64,000 nt of DNA from Pteria penguin (taxonomy: Eukaryota; Mollusca; Bivalvia; Pterioida; Pteriidae), in the NCBI GenBank assembly GCA_035048485.1, contig CM068581.1, forward strand, positions 60,871,393 to 60,935,392, given 5' to 3'. A model generated the notes under the pieces. That model ran no database searches, was not told the DNA's origin, and saw only the letters and a program-made list of their open reading frames with translations. Every line of letters starts with the position of its first letter. Position 1 is the first letter of the stretch. Below, piece by piece: positions 25,301 through 40,964 of this stretch. The translations under genes and the position numbers were made by a program.

Positions 25301-26021
25301 TGTGAGCACGGGGAAGGATTGGAGTGGCTAAAAACCGATTTTGTCCGAATTAACTCTACATATTCCCCTTCCTAACTTATATAGTACATCCCCTCCTTTA
25401 AATTTATAAATATAGAAATATAATTACACACATATTTAATAAATAAACGACATAATGTGTTTACGAGTGCATACTATGAGAAAAATTTAAACATGCAATA
25501 CCTAAAGTAGGACAAAATTTATTAAATTTGCACATCAAAATATACGTTTAATTAATCGAGGGGCAGACTTGGTGTAGTGGTTTAGCGCTTGGATTGCGGC
25601 GCCGACGATCCGAGTTCGATTCCCGGGTTGCGCCACTATGTTTAAGAGGTTGGTTACCTCCTGCTTCCATGTCGCGATATAACTGATTAATTGTTGAAAG
25701 CGACGTACATCACCAACCAACCAACCAACCAACGTTTTATAAATCGACTTGTTAAGTGTAAGAATTTTCTTTAAAAGAAATTATAAATAGAAAATAAAAA
25801 TACTAATAATAACTCACCATGTCGAGGAGTTGCGACAACCTCATACCCAGCTTCACGGTAAGTTTCACACTGCCATTATTACCCGTGGGGCGTATAAGCT
25901 TGTTAATGTTCTTAGATTTAATATGCCGGTGGAGAATTTGTTCGTCTGGTTGTCGAACATCGATGCAAATACACAGTTTAAAAATCAAAAGAAGGACAGT
26001 CAGTTTCATAATCTCCGTCAT
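16154..26021 (-). CDS. Nicotinic acetylcholine receptor alpha-type subunit, six coding exons
   Basis: Ligand-gated cation channel subunit of the Cys-loop family. Joined exons (26021-25818, 20286-20242, 19045-18936, 18441-18261, 17463-16624, 16324-16154) give about 516 residues, all junctions GT/AG and in frame. Visible features: N-terminal signal peptide; loop [10 protein letters not shown]; Cys-loop Cys153-Cys167 with 13 residues between; loop B Trp174; loop C with Cys233-Cys234 between Tyr231 and Tyr238, which marks a principal (alpha) subunit; M1 about 251-275; M2 with Gly-Glu-Lys before it, Thr 2', Leu 9', Val 13', Asp 20', indicating cation selectivity; M3 about 314-337; an intracellular loop; M4 about 468-495. 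N-glycosylation sites NGS, NMT, NVT and NIT are present. The 45- and 110-bp exons fit the conserved nAChR gene structure. The exact subunit class is not assigned. Start chosen at the Met that gives a standard signal peptide; an in-frame Met lies 13 codons upstream. Confidence 0.95.
16624..17463 (-). CDS. nAChR coding exon 5 (loop C, M1-M3, intracellular loop)
   Basis: A single 840-bp exon encodes residues 181-460. It begins at GTG (Val, not a start codon) after acceptor TTATAG. It has an extra Cys187 in the loop F region, loop [15 protein letters not shown]1-M3 and a cytoplasmic loop with Asn/Ser/Thr-rich sequence and a pre-M4 amphipathic segment ([14 protein letters not shown]). The donor is GTATTT. 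The ORF's last 11 residues past this donor are intronic. Confidence 0.95.
17757..17925 (+). mobile_element. SINE family 1 in nAChR intron
   Basis: Contains GTAGTGGTTAAGCGCTTGGC, GACGATCCGGGTTCGATTCC and CCATGTCGCGATATAACTG, ending in ATCAATCAACCAATC. It lies in the intron between exons 4 and 5, opposite in orientation to the host gene. A second tRNA-like fragment (GGTCATGGGTTCGAGTCCCA) follows at about 17975-18000. Confidence 0.85.
18087..18195 (-). mobile_element. Reverse SINE family 1 copy, 5'-truncated
   Basis: Plus strand reads TGGTTGGTTGATTGGCGTTT, then CAGTTATATCGCGACATGGA and AGCAGGAGG, the reverse complement of the SINE body. It ends about 66 bp from exon 4 and is inverted relative to the copy at 17757. 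Confidence 0.85.
18261..18441 (-). CDS. nAChR coding exon 4 (Cys-loop)
   Basis: Encodes the end of residue 120 through 180, containing the Cys-loop ([15 protein letters not shown]) and loop B GSWSYDG. The acceptor is ATTACAG and the donor GTAAGA. An ORF reading on past the donor is intron. Confidence 0.95.
18936..19045 (-). CDS. nAChR coding exon 3 (110 bp)
   Basis: Encodes residues 84 to the first two bases of codon 120, with [10 protein letters not shown] and loop [10 protein letters not shown]. The donor is GTAAGTC, phase 2. The 110-bp length is the other conserved exon size in this family. Confidence 0.95.
19603..19690 (+). repeat. Dispersed repeat, GGCGGGT/GGAGATGCTTACTCC family
   Basis: GGCGGGTTTGGCAAGCCAGG, then ACACACTTACTCCTCCCAAG and CACCTAGTCTCACCACT. 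Lies in the nAChR intron between exons 2 and 3, antisense to the gene. Confidence 0.65.
20242..20286 (-). CDS. nAChR coding exon 2 (45 bp)
   Basis: Encodes [15 protein letters not shown], the most recognisable beta1-beta2 segment of nAChR subunits. The acceptor is TTCTTCAG and the donor GTAAGT. Its size of exactly 45 bp equals the conserved second/third exon of animal nAChR genes. Confidence 0.95.
20375..20847. repeat. 32-bp minisatellite in nAChR intron 1
   Basis: About 14 diverged tandem copies of a unit of GTAATATGAATTTGACAAGT plus ACTGTGCACTAG. It begins about 90 bp beyond exon 2 on its intron side. Confidence 0.93.
21954..22227. repeat. Dispersed repeat shared with 38294-38602
   Basis: Same-orientation homology with 38294-38602: both begin AAAGGCATA and run through TAGTCCGAAATGT, CACTTCG, TCAGAAAGT, CGACAAAA, ACATTCTTTA and CCGAAATATTC to TTGCC. 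No ORF or terminal repeats; class unknown. Lies in nAChR intron 1. Confidence 0.75.
22410..22554. mobile_element. 145-bp non-autonomous hAT-like transposon
   Basis: Inverted ends CAGTGGCGGAT and ATCCGCCACTG, flanked on both sides by CTTGG (22405-22409 and 22555-22559). No coding capacity. The end sequence is hAT-like from memory, but hAT normally leaves an 8-bp duplication and only 5 bp match here. Lies in nAChR intron 1. A related fragment, CTGGCGGATCCGTATG, is at about 63232. Confidence 0.75.
23490..23800. repeat. Diverged tandem repeat (GATCATT...AAAGTTTCATC)
   Basis: GTAGATCATTCATGAAAAG, GTAGATCATTTATGCAAAG and ATAGATCATTCTTGTAAAG recur at about 23495, 23613 and 23760, each followed by an AGTTT(C/T)ATC-like stretch. 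Old repeat, intronic. Confidence 0.5.
25556..25733 (+). mobile_element. SINE family 1 in nAChR intron 1
   Basis: A box GTAGTGGTTTAGCGC, B box GAGTTCGATTCCC, body CCATGTCGCGATATAACTG and a tail of repeated CCAA. It ends about 85 bp from the exon 1 donor, antisense to the receptor gene. Confidence 0.87.
25818..26021 (-). CDS. nAChR coding exon 1 (signal peptide and N-terminal helix region)
   Basis: Encodes residues 1-68, with a hydrophobic signal ([15 protein letters not shown]) followed by the family's N-terminal segment ending [12 protein letters not shown]. The donor is GTGAGT, phase 0. A 5' UTR exon or promoter upstream is not identified. Confidence 0.85.
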
Positions 26022-27331
26022 AGTTTGGAATGAATTTGTCTCGAGTCGTAAAGTTAACACGAAGCTCTTTCGATACTGGGCACAACATTACATCCTTGAT
26101 TTCTTCATTTGTTGTTGGTTTTCTCTCGTACTCCCTTACATTTGTTTTGTCGTATATATGTCCTATATAGATATGCTACGTTTTGATTGACTATATCTGC
26201 TGCACGATGATCTGAATACGTCCTCACCCGGTCGATATCAAACAAATGTCATTGAACATTTTTGTCCACATTTAAAACCTGTAACGTATACTCTTTCTTT
26301 ATGCAAACCGCAAACACTCCTCTTTAATTATATATACCCTATTCTTGTCTCTTATAAAACTCAATAGTTTTGTATCACTGGAATCCACAAAACGGTGCCG
26401 TGATATAACCATACTATCTCAAGAGTTCCACGCTAATTGCTTGAGTCAGTTCGCCAAACACACTCTATAGTACGTTTCTATTGCCGAGAAGAACACTGAT
26501 ATACCTACCATGTGTCCGCTTCATACAATAATACATATGTTGGCAATAAACATTTGTATACCCAAAGTTCTGAACATTTTTAAGTCCGGTCTGCTTGCAA
26601 GCCCGTCACTCTTTCATACACCATATACAATTTATCTGATCGACCACTATAAACGTATGGTGGTAGTTAATCAAAATATTGCAGTATGTTATATTGATGA
26701 AGTCTTTTTATTGATTACTTAAAGGTATCAATACTTATTGATATCCGTTTTAATAAAAAAAAAATTGCTCACTAAATCAACAATATGTTAGACACTTAAG
26801 TATATTGATCAAGATTTCAAGTTTTCTTTTCTTCACATATTTGTTTGCTTGTCGACTCTTTATTCAGAATTTGCCAGTTGTTCGCGTTTTTCTGTGTTTG
26901 CTATCACATGAAGACGCGAAGTACACACGCTTCCAGAAAAAAACCTGACACTCGTATATAGTGTGATAATTATTTTTTCAGCTTTCAGTAATTGGACGGA
27001 CGCTGCCCTACATTGTAACGAAGGAATATAAGAGGCCCACTAGTGAATGGTTTGATATAAAGATTATAAATATACGATGGTGGTAAGAAGGTAACAAAAT
27101 TCCTTTGGTATTAACTGCATCATATTAGATGTAATGTATCAATTTATTCATGATCTACCTAATGCTGCATTTACGTCATTTGCAACTTATGCAAGCATCG
27201 AATATATCTTACTTATGCTGTTTAATCAAAAACAACTAAAGAGAGGTTTTATGTGCATTCCCACAAGATGAAAGGGTTAAAACAGAATCTTGAAAACAGA
27301 GATACAATCATAACATTGATTTTGTCATATT
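26022..27331. other. 5' flank of the nAChR gene
   Basis: Upstream of the receptor start on the minus strand; promoter and any 5' UTR exon should lie here or further right, but no core-promoter motif can be fixed. No other gene seen. Confidence 0.45.
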
Positions 27332-27485
27332 TAGGGGTTACCATGGTAGTGTTTTACAAAAACTAACAGGGTATCGACGAATCCTTAAGCTTGTTCGAAA
27401 TTGAGTTTCACCGCCGATCGGATATTTTTGACAAGGGATTCGCCAACACCCTGTCCGTTTTTGTAAAACGCTAGCATGGTAACCC
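27332..27485. mobile_element. Foldback MITE-like element
   Basis: Terminal inverted repeats of about 37 bp: left AGGGGTTACCATGGTAGTG with TTTTACAAAAACTAACAGGG; right complement TTACCATGCTAGCGTTTTAC with AAAAACGGACAGGG. The inner CGAATCC/GGATTCG pair extends the fold. No coding capacity. A (TTTA)n run follows at 27558-27600. Confidence 0.8.
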
Positions 27486-27565
27486 TGTTCTAATGCGTAG
27501 ACACGAAAAAGCTCACACACGTTAGTTTTGAACGTTGTCATCAATGACGTTACTAAGAGATTTAC

Positions 27566-27596
<31 letters not shown>

Positions 27597-28423
27597 TTTC
27601 TAAATGGATCTGGTAGAAGTTATGAACATATTATGAGTATCATTCCAACCTGCTTTCGAGTACGCTTTCTGTGATGAACTAGGTATCAAATATCTTAAAT
27701 GTATAAAAGTCAACTGTAGGAACTGACTGCGGCTTCAGCCACCAGATGTACACTCAACATGACATCCACAGAGATTCGAACCATGCAGGGATATTTCGAT
27801 AACTAAGCCAACTCGCTCATAAAGTCACTTCAGGAATTGAGTTCTGTTTTACTCTTCGGTTATCAAGCGGACACTCAATATGACAGTGGATCCAGTAAGA
27901 TTCAAAACATGCATAAAAATTCCGATAACGAGACCAACTCCCTGACCAGATGATTATCTCCGCCTTCTGAATAGCATACCACTTCTTAATGCTTTGAAAA
28001 AAATCAGTGCATAAATCATACGAAATAAGACAAAGCACAGGAGAAAGCGGGAGAGAAAGACATTGTGTGTTTAATACAATCAGAATAACGGAACGGATTA
28101 GGGAAACAACGAAGAAATGCGCCATGTGGTACGAATTTTATATGAAGTGAGCAAGGTGTGGAAATACTGAGCAAAATGGGAATATTGAGGGAGGTCTAGC
28201 CATCAGTCATTTTGTCTCGTATGTGCACAAATCTGTCCTTTCTTTTCTGTCTGACAGTTATATGAATGTCTGATATGTCCTTTTCTTTGCCTATCCCTTT
28301 GTCTGTTTTACTTATCATTGTTTATCCCCCGCTGTTGCATATCTATTAATTAAAAGCCCTCCTGCTGATTCGTTTATCTGAATTAATTTACTTTTGTATT
28401 CATCTTCCTTAACCTATAATCTG

Positions 28424-28426
<3 letters not shown>
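27486..28426. other. Non-coding spacer
   Basis: Contains a (TTTA)n microsatellite and two diverged tRNA-like complements (GATTCGAACCATGCAGGG near 27774 and GATTCAAAACATGC near 27898) about 125 bp apart, probably SINE relics. No gene supported. Confidence 0.5.

Positions 28427-28506
<80 letters not shown>
28427..28506. repeat. (TA)n microsatellite
   Basis: About 40 TA units adjoining the foldback element at 28503. Confidence 0.97.
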
Positions 28507-28511
<5 letters not shown>

Positions 28512-28655
28512 CAAAGACACTACAGCTAACAAGGCACCCCATATTCCCCGTCTGGGACTCGAACCCACGACCTATGGTACCGAATCACCTAGCTGTCATG
28601 CATCCGACCCTCTATATGGGGTGCCTTGTTAGCTGTAGTGTTTTTGTGCTTTATA
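28503..28655. mobile_element. Foldback element enclosing a tRNA-like segment
   Basis: Two 42-bp inverted arms (28503-28544 and 28614-28655) match except for one base; both contain CACTACAGCTAACAAGGCAC. The 69-bp centre, read on the minus strand, has a B box GTGGGTTCGAGTCCC and a plausible A-box region near GCTAGGTGATTCGG. So a tRNA-like unit sits inside a palindrome embedded in (TA)n. No ORF. Confidence 0.85.
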
Positions 28656-28749
28656 TGTTTGTTTAATTTGTCTTTATTTTCTACGGGTATTTCTTCGGAG
28701 ATCCAAGGTCCATAGTTTTCCCAGGTGTTTCACTGTTTCTATTTGTGCT

Positions 28750-28750
28750 T

Positions 28751-28781
<31 letters not shown>

Positions 28782-28942
28782 ATATGTATGTGTGTGTATG
28801 TATGTATGTATGTTCCTTCAGTACAAATGTAAATTGTTACTTTAAATACGTTTACTGGAATAAGTGGAACACACACACACACACACACACACACCTACAG
28901 ACAGACAGACAGACACACACACACACACACACACACACAGAG
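28750..28942. repeat. (TA)n, (TG/TATG)n and (AC)n microsatellites
   Basis: (TA)n around 28750-28785, TGTATG repeats to about 28812, then (AC)n with ACAG units at 28870-28942. Confidence 0.93.
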
Positions 28943-32297
<3,355 letters not shown>

Positions 32298-33159
32298 AAA
32301 AATATTTTTAAGTAAAAATAAAATGTACTTTTATGCGGTCTAAGAATGGTAATTTTGACAATATGGTTTATATTGGTTTGCCAAGTCTTGTAAATAATAG
32401 TTACGTACCTGACATCACCATAGGATTGAACAAGAATCGAACCCATGACCATCATAAAGAAGCTGATCTTGTAAACCCCTCGCTTACTCCTGTTCAATGA
32501 GGTAATTGCATTTTATGTAACTGTTATTTGTTTCATATTTGCAAATGAACAGTATTTCTGAATGGATTACTGTATTAGTTCATCCCAACGAACTTTTCTA
32601 TATTTTACATTCATTGTAATGTGAGTGTTACTCAGGTTCTGGAACTGCAATGAGAAAAGAACATGGCAGTTCTATTAGGAATGATTTAATCATTAACGGC
32701 GAATGAATGTAATAAATTGTTATAACAGGCAAACTCCGTCAAGACTCGTTATTAATTAACACATATTCAAAAATAGAAAATAATAATTTAGAGAACTGGA
32801 TAACAGGTCATTGCCATCGTGATGCAGTATTTCCAAATTGCCATTATTTCTGTTGTTGTTCTGCATGGTTCATATGATTTAACAGTTACGTGTTACAGAA
32901 AATTTAAGACAGCAGGTTATGCAAAACATGCAAATATTTCCCTGATAAGATCGATTGTGGAGGTAGTCCTGTTATGTCTACAAAATAACATCTTCACCAC
33001 TTTCTCTGAATCGTCAATCTTCTTCTAAAACAACTAGAGATGTCCGAACGGAACCAATACCCCCGTGGCAACAAAGGTGAATAACAAGTTGAAAGAGCCA
33101 TAACTCTGTAAAAATTTTAAGAATGGAATTCCGCTCATGAAAATCCTCAAAGTACTAAC

Positions 33160-33530
33160 ACAACATTGGGTCATGGACAACGATTATGTGAAATATTATT
33201 GTAGTTATGACAGGAATTTTGGCTATGTGTACACCGTGACCTTGACTTTGTAAATATGACCTTGATTCAAGGTCATGACACACTTTTGGGTTGTGGACAA
33301 CAATTTTGTGGAATAGCATCAGTCTACAAAATAGTACGAAAAATGGCCCAGACCTTGACCTTCTAGATATGACTCTGGTAGTGTCATGACACACTCTTGG
33401 GTTTTGGACAAATATTGTGTGAAATATTGTTGGTCTACGATGTAGGAATAAAAAGTTATGGCCCTGACAATAATTTAAATTATGTGTTCACTGTGATATG
33501 ACCTTGGTTTCAGAGAAAAAGGAGAATGTA
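33160..33530. repeat. Diverged tandem repeat with AGGTCA motifs
   Basis: Three degenerate units of roughly 110-120 bp begin with GGGT(C/T)(A/G)TGGACAA-like sequence at about 33168, 33290 and 33398. They carry TGACCTTGA at 33237 and 33257 and TCAAGGTCA at 33267. Confidence 0.6.
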
Positions 33531-34143
33531 GAGATGGTTGATTCATTGATTGATTGATCGATTGATTAATTGATTGATTATTGTTTTACGTTACTCCACG
33601 ATTATTTCACGTGTTTATTAATAAAAGCATTTACAGCTTATAGATCAGTTTTGTTCAATGAAATATAGCTTTATTATTACAAGGTCAATCACATGATCAT
33701 ATTAAAAAATGACATCTACATACATGTATTTGTATAAGAAATAATAATGATTATGATAATAACAACAATATTGTCATCTACAAAGATTTTCTGACTAAAA
33801 CATCTTGTTTAAGATCACAAAGATCTTTAGTATTATTTGTATTAAATAACAAAATTAATGTAAAGACAGAGGGTCTTCTATAAAAATAAGTTTCAGGTAT
33901 TTAATCTCAAGTCATTATACAAAGGTATACACATGGTGACGGCATCTTAAGGATGCATTGCATAGAAATTTATACCTTTGCAGCGGACCCTCTTGAAGCA
34001 GTGAGGGGTCTTTTACGTGCCACGCCTACCGTGACATGGGACTTCGGTTTGTACTGTTTCATCCCAAAGGCAGGACATTGCTGTGCCCACGGCGGGAGTC
34101 GAACCCGGTCACGGGCCGAGCACCTGGTCCACTGAGCCACACT
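33531..34143 (-). mobile_element. SINE family 2 copy split by an insertion
   Basis: The tail part (TTTTACGTTACTCCACGATT, then ATTTCACG) ends near 33612. The rest resumes at about 33931 with GGTGACGGCATC and continues to the tRNA-like head (complement GGGAGTCGAACCCGGTCACG, GAGCCACAC). The roughly 320 bp between, beginning TGTTTATTAATAAAAGC, is absent from other copies and looks like a later insertion. Confidence 0.75.
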
Positions 34144-36676
<2,533 letters not shown>

Positions 36677-37044
36677 TATATTCGGCCTCTCTTAGGTCCA
36701 CGTCACTCTCTTAATTACTTCTGTGATTAAGAGATTGGCAGAGTGGAGGTTTTGAGCGGCTGTTATTTTACTCTTGTTCTTGTGATGTGTGGCTTTGACA
36801 CGTTGTATACCGGGTTAATAGCATTCATCGTGTGTGTATGTATGCTGTGTTCACTGCTGATTAGTTTTGTGTCGGCCGTAAGTTTCAGATATTCATCAAT
36901 CTTTGGTGAAAATTCACTAACGCGACGCACGAGGCTACCAGATTTAATACTGGGCCAGTGAAAGTTCTCTAGCAAAGTTTACAATGGGCTGGTAAAATTT
37001 GTCTTTGGGCTAATGATTAAAAATGTTTTCGTGAAAACTGTATT

Positions 37045-37140
37045 CATGGCGGGTGTATCAAACCGAACAGGAGATGCTTACTCCTCCAGCTGGGTACCTG
37101 GTCCTGCCTACAGTCTCCAGGAGTTATTGAATGTCTGTCG
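37045..37140 (+). repeat. Dispersed repeat, GGCGGGT/GGAGATGCTTACTCC family
   Basis: ATGGCGGGTGTATCAAACCG followed by AACAGGAGATGCTTACTCCT and a CCTGGTCCTGCCTACAG-like block. Best preserved copy in the window. Confidence 0.7.
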
Positions 37141-37799
37141 ATCTTCTCTTTACTGTATTGGATCTTTTCATTACACCGTGTTATTTCCCATATGAGCTTG
37201 TTTTTCATGTCAAACAATTGTAGTGTCACCCAGTTCTATGAAACCGACATAAAATTACGGGAAATCATATAGAAATTTTACGACGTTACAATGGTTTGAC
37301 GTCAGATACCGGCTAATATGGGAAATAACTCTGTATAATGAAAAGACCGAATATATTTTCACTTATATATCTATATACACACGACCATTTACTTTTAATA
37401 AATACGAGCATTTTCTAGCCTGTTGATCCACTGTCATGATGCAATGATAATTTATGGAATTCGAACTGTCACCATGTGTATCTAAATCACCTTGTGAATG
37501 TTTGACAATGTTGTCTGAAGTTCGCTTTGTGTTGACGACACTATGACTGCAGTAAACATCTGGTTGCGCTGTCAGTTTTTGTGAATTTTGTTTAATTATG
37601 TGTGACAAGGTAATGTTTCCAAGATATTGAGCTACGGACGGTATGTTGCTCAATATAGTCGTAGTATTTGCAATTTTGATGCGATAGATCGGGGGCATAT
37701 TGTTTTTGGTCTGTCTGTTGGTTTGTAGATAACTTAAGCATTGCACACAAATTTTCAACAATACCAGCAAGTGCTTTCACATTTCACATATGTTCCTTG

Positions 37800-38235
37800 T
37801 CATAAGACTTTTCCCTTTAATTAATACGATAACTTGTGACCTTGACTTTCACATTTGACCTACATTAAAAATATATAATAATTGGCCGTAACTTTCCAAC
37901 CATGAGAGCTAAGACTTTCATATTTTACATGTTTGTTTTTAGTGCTGAGACCTTTCCACTGCTACCATTATTTATGACATTACGACATCGATCGTCAAGT
38001 TTGACTTACATTTTATGTTACCTGTGATCTTGACCTTAACATTTGACTTGCATTTATAAAAAAGTTTACCGTAACCGTACGGATTCAACGATAAGAGGTA
38101 CAGTAACTGCTTTCACTTTTGACCTGTGTGTTCCTTGTAGTAAGACCTTTCTCTTGATATCATAATTTATTGCATTGTGTCCTTGACTGTCAACATTGAC
38201 CCAACATTTAGATAATGACCTCGTCAGGAAATTTG
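37800..38235. repeat. Diverged tandem repeat with TGACCTTGA-like motifs
   Basis: GACCTTGACTTTCACATTTG (37838), GATCTTGACCTTAACATTTG (about 38026) and GTCCTTGACTGTCAACATTG (about 38180) head units of 150-190 bp containing GTAAC and AAGACCTTTC-like blocks. Confidence 0.55.
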
Positions 38236-38293
38236 TTGTGATTTCACAAACACATCTTGTTGTCCTCCTTAACTTTCTGGTTTCCAGCGCTCA

Positions 38294-38602
38294 AAAGGCA
38301 TAGAAAGTTTTAGTCCGAAATGTCAGCCCCAAACATAAGACTTGGTTCTGAATTCATCCTAAAGAGAATTGACGGGAAATTGACAAAAATGTAGAATACT
38401 ATTGACAGTTCACTTCGTCATTTTCTTGTTTACATCCAAATCGTAATGCTTCTATATCAGAAAGTGCGACAAAAGGCTCATAACAAGCTTTTTTTTTACA
38501 CATTCTTTATCCGAAATATTCTACAGTTTCATTTTTTAGATTGCGGTATATTGAATGATATAGGAGGAAATTCTGTGAAAAAAAGGTAAAAAATAATTTG
38601 CC
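38294..38602. repeat. Dispersed repeat shared with 21954-22227
   Basis: Second copy of the unclassified repeat, same orientation, with small indels relative to the intronic copy. Confidence 0.75.
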
Positions 38603-40873
38603 TCGGAGCTTATAACGGACTTTTGAATATGAAGGCATTATAAGATGGATGTTAACAAGTGAATAACAAAGCAACTTGTGAGTAATAAAAAGTTTATTTT
38701 TAATTCCCGTCGGTTATCTCTATGGGAGGAATTCAGAGCCAAGTCTCATGCTGGGGTCTGGCGTTTCGAACCAAAATATTTATGTAAGGCAAATAAATTA
38801 AAGGATCTGTAGGTATGATAATAAAGATGAATCTAGCACGCAACTTAAACTACAAAACTTTGAATACATGTACAAGATTTCAAATTGGCCAGTAATAAGT
38901 TTCGACCCCTGAAAAAGAAATGTTGAAATTCATGTATCAATGTCCAGTTATCAATGTCTCAATTTTAATACATAAATAGTCTTTGTAACATTCCTTATAT
39001 GATTTTAAAATAAAGTATTTCAAATATATCAAGTTACAAGAAATCCTGGTAGATTTACTTTTCCTGATATCAAAGTGATATTAGTAGCTTCGGTCTTTAG
39101 CGATAATAGGAATGTTCATAAGCATAAGATGTTAACCGACATTATGTTGCTAAGATCGGCCAGTCTGTATTACAATTAATCCGACCACGTACTTCCTGAT
39201 ATATAATGCAACATACAAATCATTAAAAGCGCCACCTTCTGATGTACTGGTCATAAACTCCGAAAGACTGACAGACAAAAGGAAAAGACACTTGTCCAAC
39301 AAGTTTATTGACAACTGGTTGAAGTCATTCGCATATTTTCAATAAGGTCGTCAACATTTTGCGTTGACTATCTAACTCCCATTGGAAACCTATAATACTA
39401 GGCTGATAACATACCAGAACCATGGAACATCAGGCCGTTGGATTGTTCCTCAGGATAACAAAAGAAGTCTTCGTACAAGATGCCTCAAGGTCGGAGGTCA
39501 AATTGGTACCATTCTATACGTCTAGCGACTGCATAAAAATTCAGACGTGATGTCGGTGCTCGGAACAAAAATCGTCTTGATTTTATTGACATTTACATAA
39601 AATATTTCAAATATAATTTAGTTTACTGAACGTAGAACTCATTCCAATATATGTAAATTAAAATAACTACATCTAAATAGATGGGGAGAAATGGTTTATC
39701 TTATTTTTGTTTTAAATTATTTTCGCTTAAACTCTTACGTGATGTAGTGTCAAATATAACGTATGACTTTACTGATACAGAAAACGAGGGGCAAGAGATC
39801 TGACTTATGTACATGACAGTACCCGGCCCACCCATCACCCCCAAGAATTGGGAAGGGGGGCATCTTCATGGATGGCACCAAAAAAAATTAATGTTCGAGT
39901 AAATTGCAACTATGTTCCTACTTTGGACGATCATTTAATAAAACAAATCCTATATTTACTCCAATTAATATTTATAATGCTGAATATTTATAGTTTTAAA
40001 CTAAAAATGTTGTTCAGTTCTGGGTATTAAGAATCTATAACGTAACTATGATGGAATGAATAATGTACATTAACAGAGACATATATACACACGGCATACC
40101 TAATAATACAGATGTATAAGGACCGGGTAAGCAAGGAATTAAATGTGTATATATGTTTCTGATATTAAATATTATCTACTAATTTTATTTGTAAGAAAAT
40201 GTAGCCAAAAATAGTACAGAAATAGGATTTGGTTACTAGTATGTCCCTTTACCATACTTTATCCTTTGTTGTATAAAATGTTTGAAGTAGGTACTTTTTC
40301 CTTCATCGCAAAATTTTAAGGATTTCATTACAAGATGTTTTGGTCTAGTACATTGCGTTTACGTCACATATAAAGTGTTAAAATTTTGATAAAAAAGAAA
40401 AAAGGCGTGTAAACGAAACAAATTTGTGTTAAAACATGAAATTGTTTGATACCATAAATTGAAACTCAAAACAAGCAATGCAAACGCCCGAGGAAACAAT
40501 CCCAAATAAGAAGGTTTTAATTAGCTGTTAATTTGTAAGTCATTAATAACGATCATAGAATTTACCTTTCCGCCAGGTAAACAGTTTGTCATATGCTTTC
40601 CTTGTTCTGGTGTCGAACGGACGAAAGTTAATTAACAATGACATAATTTCGTAATATGGACTTATTTCCTTTGATAGTTACATCTTGATTTTTTCTGGAG
40701 ATCTGGAAATATGATTTTTGGATAAGTAACTTATCATCTTTGGAATTTGATACAGGTAAGGAAAGGTGAAAAAAGTTCTTTGAAGTTTAGGTTATTACAT
40801 AAAGATCATCTGTAGGTAAATTTATGATATATATTATAAAATTTTAAATCTTCTTACAGCTGATCTCTCTCTC

Positions 40874-40878
<5 letters not shown>
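38603..40878. other. Non-coding region
   Basis: No repeat array, exon or RNA gene recognised in about 2.3 kb. Confidence 0.5.

Positions 40879-40962
<84 letters not shown>
40879..40962. repeat. (TA)n microsatellite
   Basis: About 42 TA units preceded by (CT)n. Confidence 0.97.
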
Positions 40963-40964
<2 letters not shown>

